Source: Gammaproteobacteria bacterium 45_16_T64
GTDB taxonomy: Bacteria > Pseudomonadota > Gammaproteobacteria > Pseudomonadales > Ketobacteraceae
Length of the DNA stretch: 64,000 nt
Assembly (NCBI GenBank): GCA_002162955.1
Contig: MABD01000043.1
Location: 1 to 64,000 of the forward strand
Reading direction: 5' to 3'
How positions within the stretch are numbered: position 1 is the first letter of the stretch; each line of letters opens with the position of its first letter. A model generated the notes under the pieces. That model was not told where the DNA came from and made no database searches. It saw only the letters and a list, made by a program, of their open reading frames with translations. Positions 43,729 to 53,639 of this stretch are shown here, piece after piece. A program made the position numbers and the translations under genes.

Positions 43729-43739
43729 TTTCTAAATTT

Positions 43740-44891
43740 TTGGGTACAGTGAAGATGACGAGCGCCAACATACAATTCAGCCTTCACCCTGTGCAATCGA
43801 AAGAGTCAAATGCAGGTGGTGAGACTTACGAATCGTTAAAGAAGCTTTGGTGCGATTTGGAGTCTGAATCCAATAATACTTTTTTTGTGTCATGGAGCTG
43901 GGTTGCCTGCTGGATATCTGTGATAAAACCTGATTTATTTCTAATTAAAGGTCTCGCGGACAAGCGCCTAGTTTCATTGGGTTTGCTTGTTCAGAACAAT
44001 GAGCGGCGACATTTTGTGCAAATGGTGAAGCAATGCCGGTTACAATCAACTGGCGTCGAGGCTGAAGATCAGATTTGGCCAGAATACAATGGAATGTTGG
44101 TGGCAAAGGGCTGTGAATCTTTAGTGTATAGCAGGCTAGTAGCCTATTTAGAGTCTCAGGGAGTGTTAGACTGGGATGAGTTTGTTGTCGGTCCAATAGA
44201 AGAAAGCGCTACAGACTTAATGTCGAACTCCAATACGTTGCCGTTCGAGTTTTGTTGTGCCCCTATGTATCAAGTCGATCTTGTCAATTTGCGTGCTGCA
44301 GGAAAAGGCTATTTGGAGTCGTTGTCGAAAAATACAAGGCAGCAATTACGTCGCTCAATTAAGCACTATGAGAAAAAGGCCGAGTTAACGTTTTGTCGGG
44401 CTCAATCGAGAGATGAAGCACTGTCGTTTATGGATGAAATAGTAGAGCTCCATAAAACTCGGTGGGTTCGCGAAAGTGGCTTCCATAATGATCTATTTAC
44501 AGATTTTCATAGGATGCTTGTGTCGGAGAAGTTTGATTCTGGCATGGTAGAAATTGTGGCTCTTCGTTGCGGTGATGAAGTGTTGGGTTATTTGTATAAC
44601 TTTCTATACAAAGGTGTCGTGTATTTTTATCTCAGTGGTATTGAGCAGAGCTTAGATAATAAATTAAAGCCAGGCTTGGTGCTTCATTCCATGTGTATAC
44701 AGAATCACCTTGACGCAGGGATGATTCGATATGATTTCTTGGCAGGAGATTCGCAATATAAAAGAAGCTTAGGCAGTGCCTCGGGGCAACAAAAAATAGT
44801 GATGTTTCAGAAGCAAAGTTTGGCGAATCGATTAGAGCGATTGGGTCGGCGTCTCAAAGATTTCGCGGGTACTGCGGTGGCAGGGAAATGA
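43740..44891 (+). CDS. GNAT/FemAB-superfamily acetyltransferase (CelD/BcsL-like)
   Basis: A 383-residue cytoplasmic protein. The C-terminal half is an Acetyltransf_6 domain: LSKNTRQQLRRSIKHYEKK, VELHKTRWVRESGFHNDL, EVLGYLYNFLYKGVVYFYLSG and RYDFLAGDSQYKRSLGS. Proteins of this type (CelD, BcsL, XrtA-associated FemAB) are encoded in many polysaccharide loci and are thought to acylate sugars or add aminoacyl groups. The donor is not predictable. The TGA overlaps the exosortase ATG (ATGA at 44888-44891). Confidence 0.85.
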   Translation: MGTVKMTSANIQFSLHPVQSKESNAGGETYESLKKLWCDLESESNNTFFVSWSWVACWISVIKPDLFLIKGLADKRLVSLGLLVQNNERRHFVQMVKQCRLQSTGVEAEDQIWPEYNGMLVAKGCESLVYSRLVAYLESQGVLDWDEFVVGPIEESATDLMSNSNTLPFEFCCAPMYQVDLVNLRAAGKGYLESLSKNTRQQLRRSIKHYEKKAELTFCRAQSRDEALSFMDEIVELHKTRWVRESGFHNDLFTDFHRMLVSEKFDSGMVEIVALRCGDEVLGYLYNFLYKGVVYFYLSGIEQSLDNKLKPGLVLHSMCIQNHLDAGMIRYDFLAGDSQYKRSLGSASGQQKIVMFQKQSLANRLERLGRRLKDFAGTAVAGK

Positions 44892-46402
44892 ATCGTATGT
44901 TCAGTAGATTTGGTTTGGCGGTAAATGTAAATAAACCGGCACTTATAATTCTCTTATGGTGTGCCGTTTGGGCGGGGGTATATTATGAGGGTATTGCTTC
45001 GGCTGTTAGTGTCTGGGTAACTCATGATGCGTTTAATCACTGTTTGTTTGTTTTGCCTATCGCTCTGTATTTTGCGTACGAGCGAAGATACTCTGTGATG
45101 ATGGTCGAGCCCAAGTTTACCCCAGTCTTTTTGATCCCGATGTTTGCGCTGCAAGGCTTGTGGTTGGTCGGGTTTGCTGCCGATATTTCTTTATTTCAGC
45201 ACGCGGCTATATTTATTATGATTCCATGTGCTATTTCTATGTGTTTCGGGTGGAAGGTAGTTCGAGTGCTTTGGTTTTCGCTTTGTTTTGTGGTTTTTGC
45301 GATCCCCGTCGGTGAGCAGTTGGTGCCAGCGTTTCAAGTGATTACTGCGGATCTGTCCGTATTGTTTCTGCGTTGGTCTGGTGTGCCCGTGTATCATGAT
45401 GGATTGTTTATTACTATACCCGAAGGTGTATTTGAGGTCGCTGAGGCCTGCTCTGGCATTCGTTTTTTCATTGCCTGTGTTGTAATGGGAAGCATTATCG
45501 CTTACGTGAATTATCAGAGTGCTTACAAGAGAATTGCTTTTTTACTCTTTTCAATATTTCTTCCGATAATTGCTAATGGTTTGAGAGCATACGGTACGAT
45601 ATTGGTAGGCCATTTAATTGATCTTAAATACGCATCAGCAGCCGATCATCTGATTTATGGGTGGGGTTTTTTTGCTTTTATTATAATGTTGCTGGTGTTG
45701 TTTTCTCGTATTGGCGCTGAACCGGTCAGTCCTTTGTCGAAACCTGTGCACGATAAGACACACCCAGCTTGGCTAAATATGAAAGTGGTACCAATAGTTA
45801 GTATCATGTGTCTGCCTGTCATCTTGGCATTTGTTGTATCGCTGGGTGCTGCAAGGGGGGCGTTGCCAGTATCTTTGAAGGCAGATGTAACAGTGGGGGC
45901 CGAGGTTGAATTGGTAAGCTTTAATGGAAGCTGGAGGCCATCATTCATTTCACCTGAGCAAGAGTACTTTGCCCATGGTTCAAAAGAAGAAGATTATTAT
46001 GTGGCGGTTTATGATGGCGGTTTAGATACGGAGATGGTATCTGATGAGAATCGTTTGTACGACATTAAAAAGTGGCGATATATTGGGCAGGACACAAGAG
46101 AGGTTGCTTATGGCCAGGAAAGTGTCGTTGTTGCTTTGTTAAAGCTCGGAGCCAGTAACGGAGCAAAACGTTTGGTGATGTATTGGTATTATGTTCCCAA
46201 TTTGTCTTCGAGTAATGTGGTTAGTATTAAGTTAATGCAGGCATTGAATGTGTTGCAAGGCAAGGGTGGGGTTGGTGCGGTTATCGCAATCTCTAAACCT
46301 TATATGTTGGATTCGAGTGAAGTAGAGCCTGAGCTTTTGGCGCTAGTTTCTGAAAAAGCAGGTAGATTGGAAGGCATGGTTGATTTCTCGACTGGCCAGT
46401 AG
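44888..46402 (+). CDS. xrtA: Exosortase A with fused EpsI domain
   Basis: A 504-residue protein: a transmembrane exosortase (~1-280, about eight helices) fused to a soluble EpsI/DUF3485 domain (~305-500). The catalytic triad expected of exosortases is visible: C188 in EVAEACSGIRFF, R233 in NGLRAYGTI and H254 in SAADHLIYGWGFF. Exosortase A recognises C-terminal PEP-CTERM signals on exported proteins, cleaves after them and probably transfers the protein to the polysaccharide or the surface. Its neighbours are all typical XrtA-locus genes. No PEP-CTERM substrate protein was found in this window, so substrates must lie elsewhere. Confidence 0.95.
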   Translation: MNRMFSRFGLAVNVNKPALIILLWCAVWAGVYYEGIASAVSVWVTHDAFNHCLFVLPIALYFAYERRYSVMMVEPKFTPVFLIPMFALQGLWLVGFAADISLFQHAAIFIMIPCAISMCFGWKVVRVLWFSLCFVVFAIPVGEQLVPAFQVITADLSVLFLRWSGVPVYHDGLFITIPEGVFEVAEACSGIRFFIACVVMGSIIAYVNYQSAYKRIAFLLFSIFLPIIANGLRAYGTILVGHLIDLKYASAADHLIYGWGFFAFIIMLLVLFSRIGAEPVSPLSKPVHDKTHPAWLNMKVVPIVSIMCLPVILAFVVSLGAARGALPVSLKADVTVGAEVELVSFNGSWRPSFISPEQEYFAHGSKEEDYYVAVYDGGLDTEMVSDENRLYDIKKWRYIGQDTREVAYGQESVVVALLKLGASNGAKRLVMYWYYVPNLSSSNVVSIKLMQALNVLQGKGGVGAVIAISKPYMLDSSEVEPELLALVSEKAGRLEGMVDFSTGQ

Positions 46403-46421
46403 GGTGTGTTTTAGTAACGTG

Positions 46422-47258
46422 ATGAATAAAATGAAAAATGCAATGACCATCGATGTGGAAGATTACTTTCAAGTATCCGCATTTGAGAACAAATTTAATT
46501 CTAGTGACTGGGATGATATAGCCCCAAGAGTTGAAGCAAACACGAATCGATTGCTTGATTTATTTGCAGAGAAGGATGCCAAGGCAACATTTTTTACCTT
46601 GGGCTGGGTCGCACAACGATTCCCCGATCTGATAAAAAGAATTGCTCGAGAAGGGCATGAGGTGGCCAGTCACGGGACTATGCACAAGAGGGCAACGGAT
46701 CAATCGCGTTCCGAATTCAAGGCTGATGTGGGGGATGCGAAAAGGTTGCTAGAAGATATTGTCGGGGAGCCAGTTGTAGGTTATCGAGCGCCTAGTTTTT
46801 CTTTTACCAAGGATAATCAATGGGTGTACGAGGTGTTGAGTGAAGAGGGCTATAAGTATAGTTCGAGTATTTATCCTGTCGTACACGATCATTATGGGAT
46901 ACCTGATGCCCCCAGGTTTCGTTACGAAACAGAGTCGGGTGTTGACGAAATCCCTCTGAGTACACTGACTGTGCTCGGCAAAAACATTCCGATCTCCGGT
47001 GGCGGGTACTTTCGGCTATATCCATATATGTTCTCTCGGTATGCAATTCAGCTTTTTAAAGCAAAGGATCAAGAGCCCTACATTTTTTACTTGCATCCTT
47101 GGGAAGTGGACGCCAAGCAGCCGCGTGTTGAGGGGGTGTCTGCGAAAACTCGTTTTCGACATTATATCAATTTAAAGCGTGTAGAAAGCCGATTAAGTCA
47201 GTTGCTTACGGATTTTGAATGGTCGAGCATGGCGGATATCTATGGGTATGAGGGTTAG
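46422..47258 (+). CDS. XrtA-system polysaccharide deacetylase (TIGR03006)
   Basis: A ~278-residue NodB-type deacetylase that removes N- or O-acetyl groups from the exopolysaccharide. Motifs: MTIDVEDYFQVSAFE (catalytic Asp pair), EGHEVASHGTMHKRA (HxxxH metal ligands), YRAPSFSF and FYLHPWEVDAKQP, followed by the DUF3473 tail. Starting at ATG 46422 avoids a 23-base overlap with the exosortase gene; ATG 46431 and 46443 are also possible. Confidence 0.92.
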   Translation: MNKMKNAMTIDVEDYFQVSAFENKFNSSDWDDIAPRVEANTNRLLDLFAEKDAKATFFTLGWVAQRFPDLIKRIAREGHEVASHGTMHKRATDQSRSEFKADVGDAKRLLEDIVGEPVVGYRAPSFSFTKDNQWVYEVLSEEGYKYSSSIYPVVHDHYGIPDAPRFRYETESGVDEIPLSTLTVLGKNIPISGGGYFRLYPYMFSRYAIQLFKAKDQEPYIFYLHPWEVDAKQPRVEGVSAKTRFRHYINLKRVESRLSQLLTDFEWSSMADIYGYEG

Positions 47259-47298
47259 TATGCTAGTGCAAATACAGAATTTTGGGGAGTGCTTGTAA

Positions 47299-48546
47299 AT
47301 GGAGCCCATTCTATTTTTAACGCACAGAATACCTTTTCCGCCAAATAAAGGGGATAAGATTCGCTCCTTTAATATCCTCAAGTGGTTGTCGAAACACTAT
47401 GAGGTACATTTAGGTTGTTTTGTTGATGACGTCGATGATCGTAAATATGTTTCGGAGTTAGGCAAGTATTGTAAATCTTATAAAGCGGTTAATCTTAATC
47501 CTATGTTGAGTAAGGTTAAGTCTCTAAAGGCGCTGTTTTTTGGGAAACCCTTGACTCTCCCATATTATGAATCTGAGGAGTTGCGGCGGTGGGTTGAGAG
47601 CACTATAGGTGAGCACGATATAGAGTTATCCTTGATGTTTTCTTCATCGATGGCTCAGTATTTAGAATCCCAATGCTACGGCGTGAATCAACGCGTCTTG
47701 GACATGATTGATGTGGATTCAGATAAATGGAAGCAGTATTCTGAGAAGGCCTCCTTTCCGATGTCTTGGGTATATAGCCGTGAGTTTCGTACGCTAGCGG
47801 AGTATGAGAAGAAGATTGTGTCCAAGTTTGATGCAGTTGCATTGGTTTCGCACGAAGAAGCGGAGTTACTTCGTTCAATGGTGGGGGGGGATCTCAAAAG
47901 AAAAGTTCACGATGTTTGTAATGGTGTGGACTCGGAATTCTTCGACCCACAAAACGAATATGAAAAACTAGGGTTACCGAAGAAAATGGTTTCTTTTACA
48001 GGGGTCATGGATTATTGGGCGAACGTAGAGTCGGTGGTATGGTTTTGTCGATATGTCTGGCCAGAGGTTGTTAAGAAGCATCCAGATGCGTGTTTCTATA
48101 TTGTGGGGACTAGTCCCAGTTCAGATGTGTTGGCATTGAATGATGGGGTAAATGTAGTTGTAACCGGTAGGGTTAGCGACGTGCGTCCTTATATAGAATC
48201 TTCAAGTGTGGTTGTTGCCCCCCTTCGTATTGCAAGGGGGGTTCAAAACAAGGTGCTGGAAGCACTTTCTATGGAGAAGGCGGTGTTTGGCACTTCAATG
48301 GCGTTTGAGGGTATTGATTATACTGGGCATGAATTGGATATCTTGATCGAAGATAACGAGGCTAACTTTTCGGAAGCGCTAATTAGTCAGTTTGACCTCG
48401 ACAAGCAAAATACGAAGGCTTCTGTTAGTAAGAGGAATAGAGATTTTGTTATCGGTAATTATAATTGGAATGCAAAACTCAACGCATTGCAGCCTCTGCT
48501 TCAGCGCGACATTAAACTTGGTTATGTAGGAGGGGATGCTAAATGA
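47299..48546 (+). CDS. XrtA-system glycosyltransferase (TIGR03087, GT4-like)
   Basis: A 415-residue cytoplasmic GT-B transferase. The N-terminal motif [18 protein letters not shown] is the signature of the TIGR03087 sugar transferase group tied to exosortase A loci. The C-terminal nucleotide-sugar domain has [42 protein letters not shown] and a GT4-like [22 protein letters not shown], where the glutamate is positioned for donor binding. This is the only dedicated non-initiating glycosyltransferase of the locus. The stop overlaps the manC ATG. Confidence 0.92.
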   Translation: MEPILFLTHRIPFPPNKGDKIRSFNILKWLSKHYEVHLGCFVDDVDDRKYVSELGKYCKSYKAVNLNPMLSKVKSLKALFFGKPLTLPYYESEELRRWVESTIGEHDIELSLMFSSSMAQYLESQCYGVNQRVLDMIDVDSDKWKQYSEKASFPMSWVYSREFRTLAEYEKKIVSKFDAVALVSHEEAELLRSMVGGDLKRKVHDVCNGVDSEFFDPQNEYEKLGLPKKMVSFTGVMDYWANVESVVWFCRYVWPEVVKKHPDACFYIVGTSPSSDVLALNDGVNVVVTGRVSDVRPYIESSSVVVAPLRIARGVQNKVLEALSMEKAVFGTSMAFEGIDYTGHELDILIEDNEANFSEALISQFDLDKQNTKASVSKRNRDFVIGNYNWNAKLNALQPLLQRDIKLGYVGGDAK

Positions 48547-49955
48547 TTTTGCCCGTAATTATGGCTGGCGGATCGGGAAGTCGGCTATGGCCAATGTCTC
48601 GATCGCTTTATCCTAAGCAATTTTTACCTTTGGGTGGGGGAGCTGAAAGCAACTCGTCTATGCTACAGGTTACGCTAGAGCGCTTATCAGGGTTGTCTGT
48701 TGATGCCCCGATTACTATATGCAATGAAGAGCATCGATTTATCGTTGCAGAGCAATTAAGAAGGGCTGGGTGTTCAGGTAATATAATATTGGAGCCGGTT
48801 GGGAGAAATACAGCACCGGCGATTGCGCTTGCTGCAGGGGTGGCCTCTTCCAGCGAGAACGATCCATTGCTACTGGTGCTGGCAGCTGATCATATGATTC
48901 AAGACCAGGAGGCATTTACGGCTTCTATTAATAAAGCGATACCGATTGCAGAAGAGGGCAAGTTGGTGACATTTGGTATCGTGCCTACGGAACCTCATTG
49001 TGGGTACGGTTACATACGTCGAGGTGGTGCAGTAGGGGACGGTTTTGTGGTCTCTGAGTTTGTCGAAAAGCCTAGCCTAGAGACAGCTAAAAAATATGTT
49101 AATTCCCAAGATTATTATTGGAATAGTGGGATGTTCTTATTTAGAGCAAGTCGATTTCTCGATGAGCTTGGTACGCACAGGCCGGACATAGCGCTCGCTT
49201 GTGAAAGAGCGCTTGGGAAAACATCCAAAGATCTGGATTTTATTAGGGTCGATAAGGATGAATTTATGGGGTGTCCAGATGAATCTGTCGACTATGCCGT
49301 AATGGAAAAAACTCAAGATGCGGTGGTAGTGCCAATGGATGCCGGATGGAATGATATTGGTTCTTGGTCGGCGTTATGGGATGTGGCAGAAAAAGACAGT
49401 GATGGCAATGCTGTTGAGGGCGATACAATATTACATGACAGCAAGGGCTGTTATGTAAATAGTAAAGAGCGATTGGTTGCAGTTGTAGGATTGGAAGATG
49501 TTGTCGTCGTTGATACTAAAGATGCAGTGCTTGTGGCCGCTAAAGATCGCGTTCAAGACGTCAAAAAAATAGTGGAAGAGCTCAAGTCCGCTGGTCGGGA
49601 TGAGTGTCGTTTGCATAGAGAAGTGTACAGGCCGTGGGGTAAGTATGATTCTATTAATAGCGGCGAACGGTATCAGGTAAAAAGAATTACAGTAAACCCT
49701 GGTGCTAAATTGAGTGTTCAGATGCATCATCATCGTGCTGAGCATTGGGTTGTGGTTTCCGGTACCGCAAAAGTGACCAACGGAAAAAAAACCTTCTTGG
49801 TGACTGAAAATGAATCTACTTATATTCCCGTTGGCGTTGTTCACGCGTTAGAGAATCCGGGGAAAGTGCCGCTAGAGCTGATTGAAGTGCAATCAGGGTC
49901 GTATCTAGGTGAGGATGATATAGTTAGATTCGAAGATAAGTATGGTCGGGCGTAA
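48543..49955 (+). CDS. manC: Mannose-1-phosphate guanylyltransferase / mannose-6-phosphate isomerase
   Basis: A 470-residue bifunctional enzyme making GDP-mannose. The N-terminal nucleotidyltransferase has [25 protein letters not shown] and the [14 protein letters not shown] segment. The C-terminal type II PMI cupin has [20 protein letters not shown], the metal-binding [14 protein letters not shown] and [14 protein letters not shown]. The length and the fused PMI domain match ManC/AlgA/CpsB proteins. It supplies mannose (or GDP-mannose-derived sugars) to the exopolysaccharide together with manB, which starts right after it. Confidence 0.95.
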   Translation: MILPVIMAGGSGSRLWPMSRSLYPKQFLPLGGGAESNSSMLQVTLERLSGLSVDAPITICNEEHRFIVAEQLRRAGCSGNIILEPVGRNTAPAIALAAGVASSSENDPLLLVLAADHMIQDQEAFTASINKAIPIAEEGKLVTFGIVPTEPHCGYGYIRRGGAVGDGFVVSEFVEKPSLETAKKYVNSQDYYWNSGMFLFRASRFLDELGTHRPDIALACERALGKTSKDLDFIRVDKDEFMGCPDESVDYAVMEKTQDAVVVPMDAGWNDIGSWSALWDVAEKDSDGNAVEGDTILHDSKGCYVNSKERLVAVVGLEDVVVVDTKDAVLVAAKDRVQDVKKIVEELKSAGRDECRLHREVYRPWGKYDSINSGERYQVKRITVNPGAKLSVQMHHHRAEHWVVVSGTAKVTNGKKTFLVTENESTYIPVGVVHALENPGKVPLELIEVQSGSYLGEDDIVRFEDKYGRA

Positions 49956-49956
49956 T

Positions 49957-51339
49957 ATGAAAAATCTAAAGTGTTTTAAGGCATATGATATTCGCGGGCA
50001 GCTGGAAACGGAATTGAACGAAGATGTGGCTTATCGAATTGGTAGATCGTTTGGTGAGTATCTATCGCCCAAAGAAGTTGTAGTTGGTGGTGATGTTCGC
50101 GCTACATCAGAAGCGTTGAAAGCAGCCTTGTCGGATGGGTTGCGAGATTCAGGGGTTGATGTTGTCGATATTGGGATGGTGGGTACAGAAGAGATTTATT
50201 TCGCAACATCGTACCTAAATGTGGATGGAGGTGTTGAGGTAACTGCTTCGCACAATCCGATCGATTATAACGGCATGAAGCTCGTTAGAGAGTCAAGTAA
50301 GCCTATATCAGGAGATACCGGCCTAAAGGATATTCAGCGCCTTGCTGAGAATAATGAATTTGCTGCTGTAGACCCTGGTGCTCGAGGTGGCTATAGAGAG
50401 GTTTCAATACTGGAAGCCTACGTGGATCATTTACTTAGTTATATCGATGTCTCGAAATTGACACCACTTAAATTGGTAGTGAATTCTGGGAATGGGGCCG
50501 CCGGACATGTTGTTGATGAGCTTGAACGAAAGTTCAAAGAGCTGGAAGTGCCGATAGAATTTGTCAAGGTAAACCATGAGCCCAATGCGACGTTTCCGAA
50601 CGGAATTCCTAACCCGTTGCTGCCAGAGAATAGGGATAGCACTGCGTCAGTAGTTAAAAGTAGTGGTGCCGATATGGGTATCGCTTGGGATGGAGATTTC
50701 GATCGTTGTTTTTTGTTTGATGAGAATGGCGAATTTATTGAGGGCTATTATATTGTCGGGTTGCTAGCGGACGCATTCCTTAAGAAGCAGGCCGGCGCTA
50801 AGATTATTCACGATCCAAGGTTAACTTGGAATACTGAGGATATTGCCTTGTCTGGAGGTGGGGTGCCTGTGATGTCTAAGACTGGACATGCATTTATCAA
50901 AGAAAGAATGCGGAAAGAAGATGCAGTGTACGGTGGTGAAATGAGTGCGCATCATTACTTTCGGGATTTTTTCTATTGTGATAGTGGCATGATTCCTTGG
51001 ATGCTGGTGGCGGGTCTTATTTGTGAAAATAGGGCGGCATTATCCTCTATGGTTAAGGAGAGGATAGCGTTGTTTCCATCATCAGGGGAAATTAATTCCA
51101 GGCTAGACGATCCAGAAGCGTCTATTGCGCGAGTTCGTGCTCACTATAGTGGTCACGCGGTAGCGTTTGACGCCACCGATGGGGTTAGTATGTCATTTGA
51201 TGATCAAGACGGCGAGTGGCGTTTTAACTTAAGGAGTTCTAATACCGAGCCTGTTGTGCGTTTAAACGTGGAATCAAAAGGTAATATATTTTTGATGAAG
51301 TCTAGGACTCAAGAGGTGTTAGCGTTGTTGAGAGCTTAG
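49957..51339 (+). CDS. manB: Phosphomannomutase (ManB/CpsG type)
   Basis: A 460-residue alpha-D-phosphohexomutase that converts mannose 6-phosphate to mannose 1-phosphate. Motifs: [20 protein letters not shown], phosphoserine loop [16 protein letters not shown], metal loop [29 protein letters not shown], and [12 protein letters not shown]. It is very close in layout to E. coli CpsG, whose start aligns with ATG 49957 ([14 protein letters not shown]); ATG 49942 would overlap manC. It is the last gene of the plus-strand operon and is followed by a terminator at 51352. Confidence 0.94.
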   Translation: MKNLKCFKAYDIRGQLETELNEDVAYRIGRSFGEYLSPKEVVVGGDVRATSEALKAALSDGLRDSGVDVVDIGMVGTEEIYFATSYLNVDGGVEVTASHNPIDYNGMKLVRESSKPISGDTGLKDIQRLAENNEFAAVDPGARGGYREVSILEAYVDHLLSYIDVSKLTPLKLVVNSGNGAAGHVVDELERKFKELEVPIEFVKVNHEPNATFPNGIPNPLLPENRDSTASVVKSSGADMGIAWDGDFDRCFLFDENGEFIEGYYIVGLLADAFLKKQAGAKIIHDPRLTWNTEDIALSGGGVPVMSKTGHAFIKERMRKEDAVYGGEMSAHHYFRDFFYCDSGMIPWMLVAGLICENRAALSSMVKERIALFPSSGEINSRLDDPEASIARVRAHYSGHAVAFDATDGVSMSFDDQDGEWRFNLRSSNTEPVVRLNVESKGNIFLMKSRTQEVLALLRA

Positions 51340-51351
51340 ATTTTCGCTGAG

Positions 51352-51393
51352 AAGGGTGCTGCCTAGTGCGGCGCCCTTGTTTTTACTATTTTT
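51352..51393 (+). terminator. Rho-independent terminator of the exopolysaccharide operon
   Basis: Arms AAGGGTGC (51352-51359) and GCGCCCTT (51371-51378) pair over 8 bp with one G-U. They are followed by GTTTTTACTATTTTT. The structure lies 13 bases after the manB stop and overlaps the 3' end of the convergent acyltransferase gene. Confidence 0.85.
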
Positions 51394-51959
51394 CCCGGGT
51401 TTCCTGTGACGATCGAAAAGTCGGGTATATCATCAGTCACTACCGCTCCTGCTCCGATGACGCACTTCTTGCCTATATTCGCCATAACTAGGGCTCCATT
51501 ACCTATCCAGGTATCCTCACCAATAGTGACGCTTTCGAATTTTCCTCCTTGATCCTTGATGGGGGTTGTTGGATCACTGAAGTCGTGCTGTTTTTTTCCA
51601 CTCATTATGTGGACATTGCTTCCTAGAAGGCAGTTTTGTTCGATGATGCATTTGCCTATATTACAATTTGGCCCTAAATACACGCCGCTATGAATTTCGG
51701 TTTTTTCCTGTGAAAAGAGAACCCCGAAACTGATTAAACTGTCCTTATCGCAATGTGCGATAAGGAAGTTGAGGGTCGTTTTTCGAAGGTAATTTCCTAT
51801 TTGGCCCGGAAAGAGGCTGAGGAATTGGGAATAGCTTGTGACGAGTGAATCTTTTGCGCTTACGAGGGAAAGAGCCCAATAAGATAATGCGATGGGTAAA
51901 CTAAGCAAGCAGAAAAAATAGTAAATAGTGTTTTTGATTAGAGCTTTAATGTTTGACAT
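51363..51959 (-). CDS. Hexapeptide-repeat O-acyltransferase (WcaF/LacA-like)
   Basis: A 198-residue left-handed parallel beta-helix acyltransferase. After an N-terminal membrane-associated helix (NTIYYFFCLLSLPIALSYWALSLV) the hexapeptide turns are clear: IHSGVYLGPNCNIGKCIIEQ, LLGSNVHIMSG, VTIGEDTWIGNGALVMANIG and CVIGAGAVVTDDIPDF, ending VTGNPGKIV. It probably O-acetylates sugars of the exopolysaccharide. It is encoded downstream of the polytopic membrane gene on the minus strand, about 46 bases apart, probably as one transcript. Confidence 0.88.
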   Translation of the reverse strand: MSNIKALIKNTIYYFFCLLSLPIALSYWALSLVSAKDSLVTSYSQFLSLFPGQIGNYLRKTTLNFLIAHCDKDSLISFGVLFSQEKTEIHSGVYLGPNCNIGKCIIEQNCLLGSNVHIMSGKKQHDFSDPTTPIKDQGGKFESVTIGEDTWIGNGALVMANIGKKCVIGAGAVVTDDIPDFSIVTGNPGKIVKTRAPH

Positions 51960-52005
51960 GGGATGTCTTGTTGCACCATTTGAGTAGTGTGATTGTATCT
52001 ACGGG

Positions 52006-53214
52006 TTAGTTTAAACCTAGGCTTGTTAATAATTTTCGGGTGAGGTCGGATTGATATGGCGACCACTCGCAGCAATGGGGTATATACCAGCCTACACCGT
52101 AAAGAACCAGAAACGCAATTCCTGCAAGTGTGCCCAAAAATATAAGCGCGACAGGTTTTTCTAGTAGGCCCTCTATTCCCAATGTGATATTGAGGTCTTT
52201 GGGGGATTGCTCTAAGGCTAGGCATACTATGAACAAAGACAGCAAGTTTAGATACAAAAATCGCCCCCAATCTATAGCGACGGCAGAAAGGGCGATGCTA
52301 CTGAGTATGCTTAGAAAAATAAGCAGTGCGGGTAATTTGTAGCTTAGTACTTGCGCAACGCGATGTCGAAATGGAATAAACGCAATTAATGCCAATGAGG
52401 AATACCAAAAGTATCTAGGCAAATAAGAGTGGTTTTGAATGGCGTTGATAACTTGGTTTGTGCCAAAGTGAGTGTCATGCCCAATCCAGTCAATCGCCCC
52501 TTTCTTTATAGGTGCTTGGCTCCCGAGCGAGGACTTAATGGCAGAAACAAATTCTGGACCTCCTTGGTACAGATAAGCGAAAACAAATGCGATTACCGAC
52601 GGTAAAACCAGTAGCTTAGCTTGAATGATGCGCGCTTTGTCGACTCCATGATAGATAAAATACAGTGCCATTATATAAGGTAGGAAAAAAGCGAGCATTT
52701 CGTGCGATAGAATCATCAGGGGGTATAGGGCGGCAACAATGATGAACGCTTTGCTATTTCTATCTGATCCTTGAAGAGAGGAGCGAACCGTAAAGCTGAT
52801 GTATGAGAGGGCGGCCAAATAAATTATTTCTTTTCTAAACCCACCGAGTGTAGCGTGAATTTGAAAGGTAAAAATAAAAGGCGATATAAGAAGCAATAGA
52901 GTCGAGAATAGATTCTGTTCTTTTAGTAGCAGCCTGGTACTGAAGAAGAAAAAGATAGAGTAGAAAAACCAGTGAGAACACATTGCAAAAAATGCGGGTG
53001 TATAGCCCGTCAGTTTGGATGCCTCTAGAATAAATTGCCCGTATAAGCCCCTTCGCGCAAAGCCGCCTTCGTAGTTTATGAGCCAATCCCCAATTGTCCA
53101 TTCATCATTCGCCATGTATTGACGATACGACACGTAAAGGGTCATAAGGAAGAAGGTCCCCATCATAGGGATAACGGAATAGCGCAAAAGTTTGTTTATA
53201 TTTTCTAAGGTCAA
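52006..53214 (-). CDS. Polytopic membrane protein, possible polysaccharide polymerase
   Basis: A 402-residue inner-membrane protein with about ten hydrophobic helices and no hydrolase or transporter motif that I recognise. The segment WLINYEGGFARRGLYGQFI, with a conserved-looking GGFxRRG after the first helix, occurs in uncharacterised membrane proteins of polysaccharide loci. The size, loop pattern and position make it a candidate Wzy-like polymerase or a lipid-linked glycosyltransferase for this exopolysaccharide. This is inference from context; it is the only such protein in the locus. It lies convergent to the main operon, with the acyltransferase gene downstream. Confidence 0.6.
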   Translation of the reverse strand: MTLENINKLLRYSVIPMMGTFFLMTLYVSYRQYMANDEWTIGDWLINYEGGFARRGLYGQFILEASKLTGYTPAFFAMCSHWFFYSIFFFFSTRLLLKEQNLFSTLLLLISPFIFTFQIHATLGGFRKEIIYLAALSYISFTVRSSLQGSDRNSKAFIIVAALYPLMILSHEMLAFFLPYIMALYFIYHGVDKARIIQAKLLVLPSVIAFVFAYLYQGGPEFVSAIKSSLGSQAPIKKGAIDWIGHDTHFGTNQVINAIQNHSYLPRYFWYSSLALIAFIPFRHRVAQVLSYKLPALLIFLSILSSIALSAVAIDWGRFLYLNLLSLFIVCLALEQSPKDLNITLGIEGLLEKPVALIFLGTLAGIAFLVLYGVGWYIPHCCEWSPYQSDLTRKLLTSLGLN

Positions 53215-53639
53215 AAGAGCAATCCTTGATGTTTTTTTGGACTTACGGAAATGGCTAAATCTCAGTCATCATACGGCCGCAATTGCATCCATATTTTTTG
53301 CACGATGATACATGAGCTAAGTGTTTTTATGAATGAGATGTCAAAATTTGGCACAAAAAGAAACGTATTGTTTCAATGTCAACGGGAAAAAGTCACATAC
53401 CTAATGATGTAAATGAATAAGTTGGGAGGGTAAGTTCGTGTGATCATTTGCTCGCCGTCGAATAACATTTTTTAGGCTAACTGAGTTAGTTGGTGGGAGT
53501 CGAGAAAATTTACAGAAATGCTCTATTCAATGGCATAACCCCCCGAATCTAGGGGGGTTGGGTGGTTGGCGCAATTATTGCATCTATTGCTGCAACTTTG
53601 ATAGCTCGATAACAAGCAGAGATTGGGGAGTTTAGATAA
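53215..53639. other. Divergent intergenic region upstream of the giant oxidase gene
   Basis: 425 bases with no gene. It contains a near-palindrome GAAACGTATTGTTTC at 53360-53374, a perfect 8-bp inverted repeat AACCCCCC/GGGGGGTT at 53537-53559 and a sigma-54-like element at 53567. The long leader before the promoter leaves room for enhancer-binding sites. A ribosome site (GGGGAG) lies upstream of ATG 53640. Confidence 0.5.
53567..53582 (+). promoter_or_regulatory. Sigma-54 (RpoN) promoter of the giant oxidase gene
   Basis: TGGCGCAATTATTGCA matches the -24/-12 consensus TGGCAC-N5-TTGCA with one mismatch (G for A in the first block). GG (53568-53569) and GC (53580-53581) have the required ten-base spacing. 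It lies about 58 bases before the ATG. This implies control by an enhancer-binding regulator, in keeping with RpoN control in XrtA systems. Confidence 0.75.

Noticed and set aside
53346-53366. Second sigma-54 element (TTGGCACAAAAAGAAAC)
   Set aside because: The -24-like TGGCAC is good, but the bases ten positions on are AA, not GC, so the -12 part is missing.
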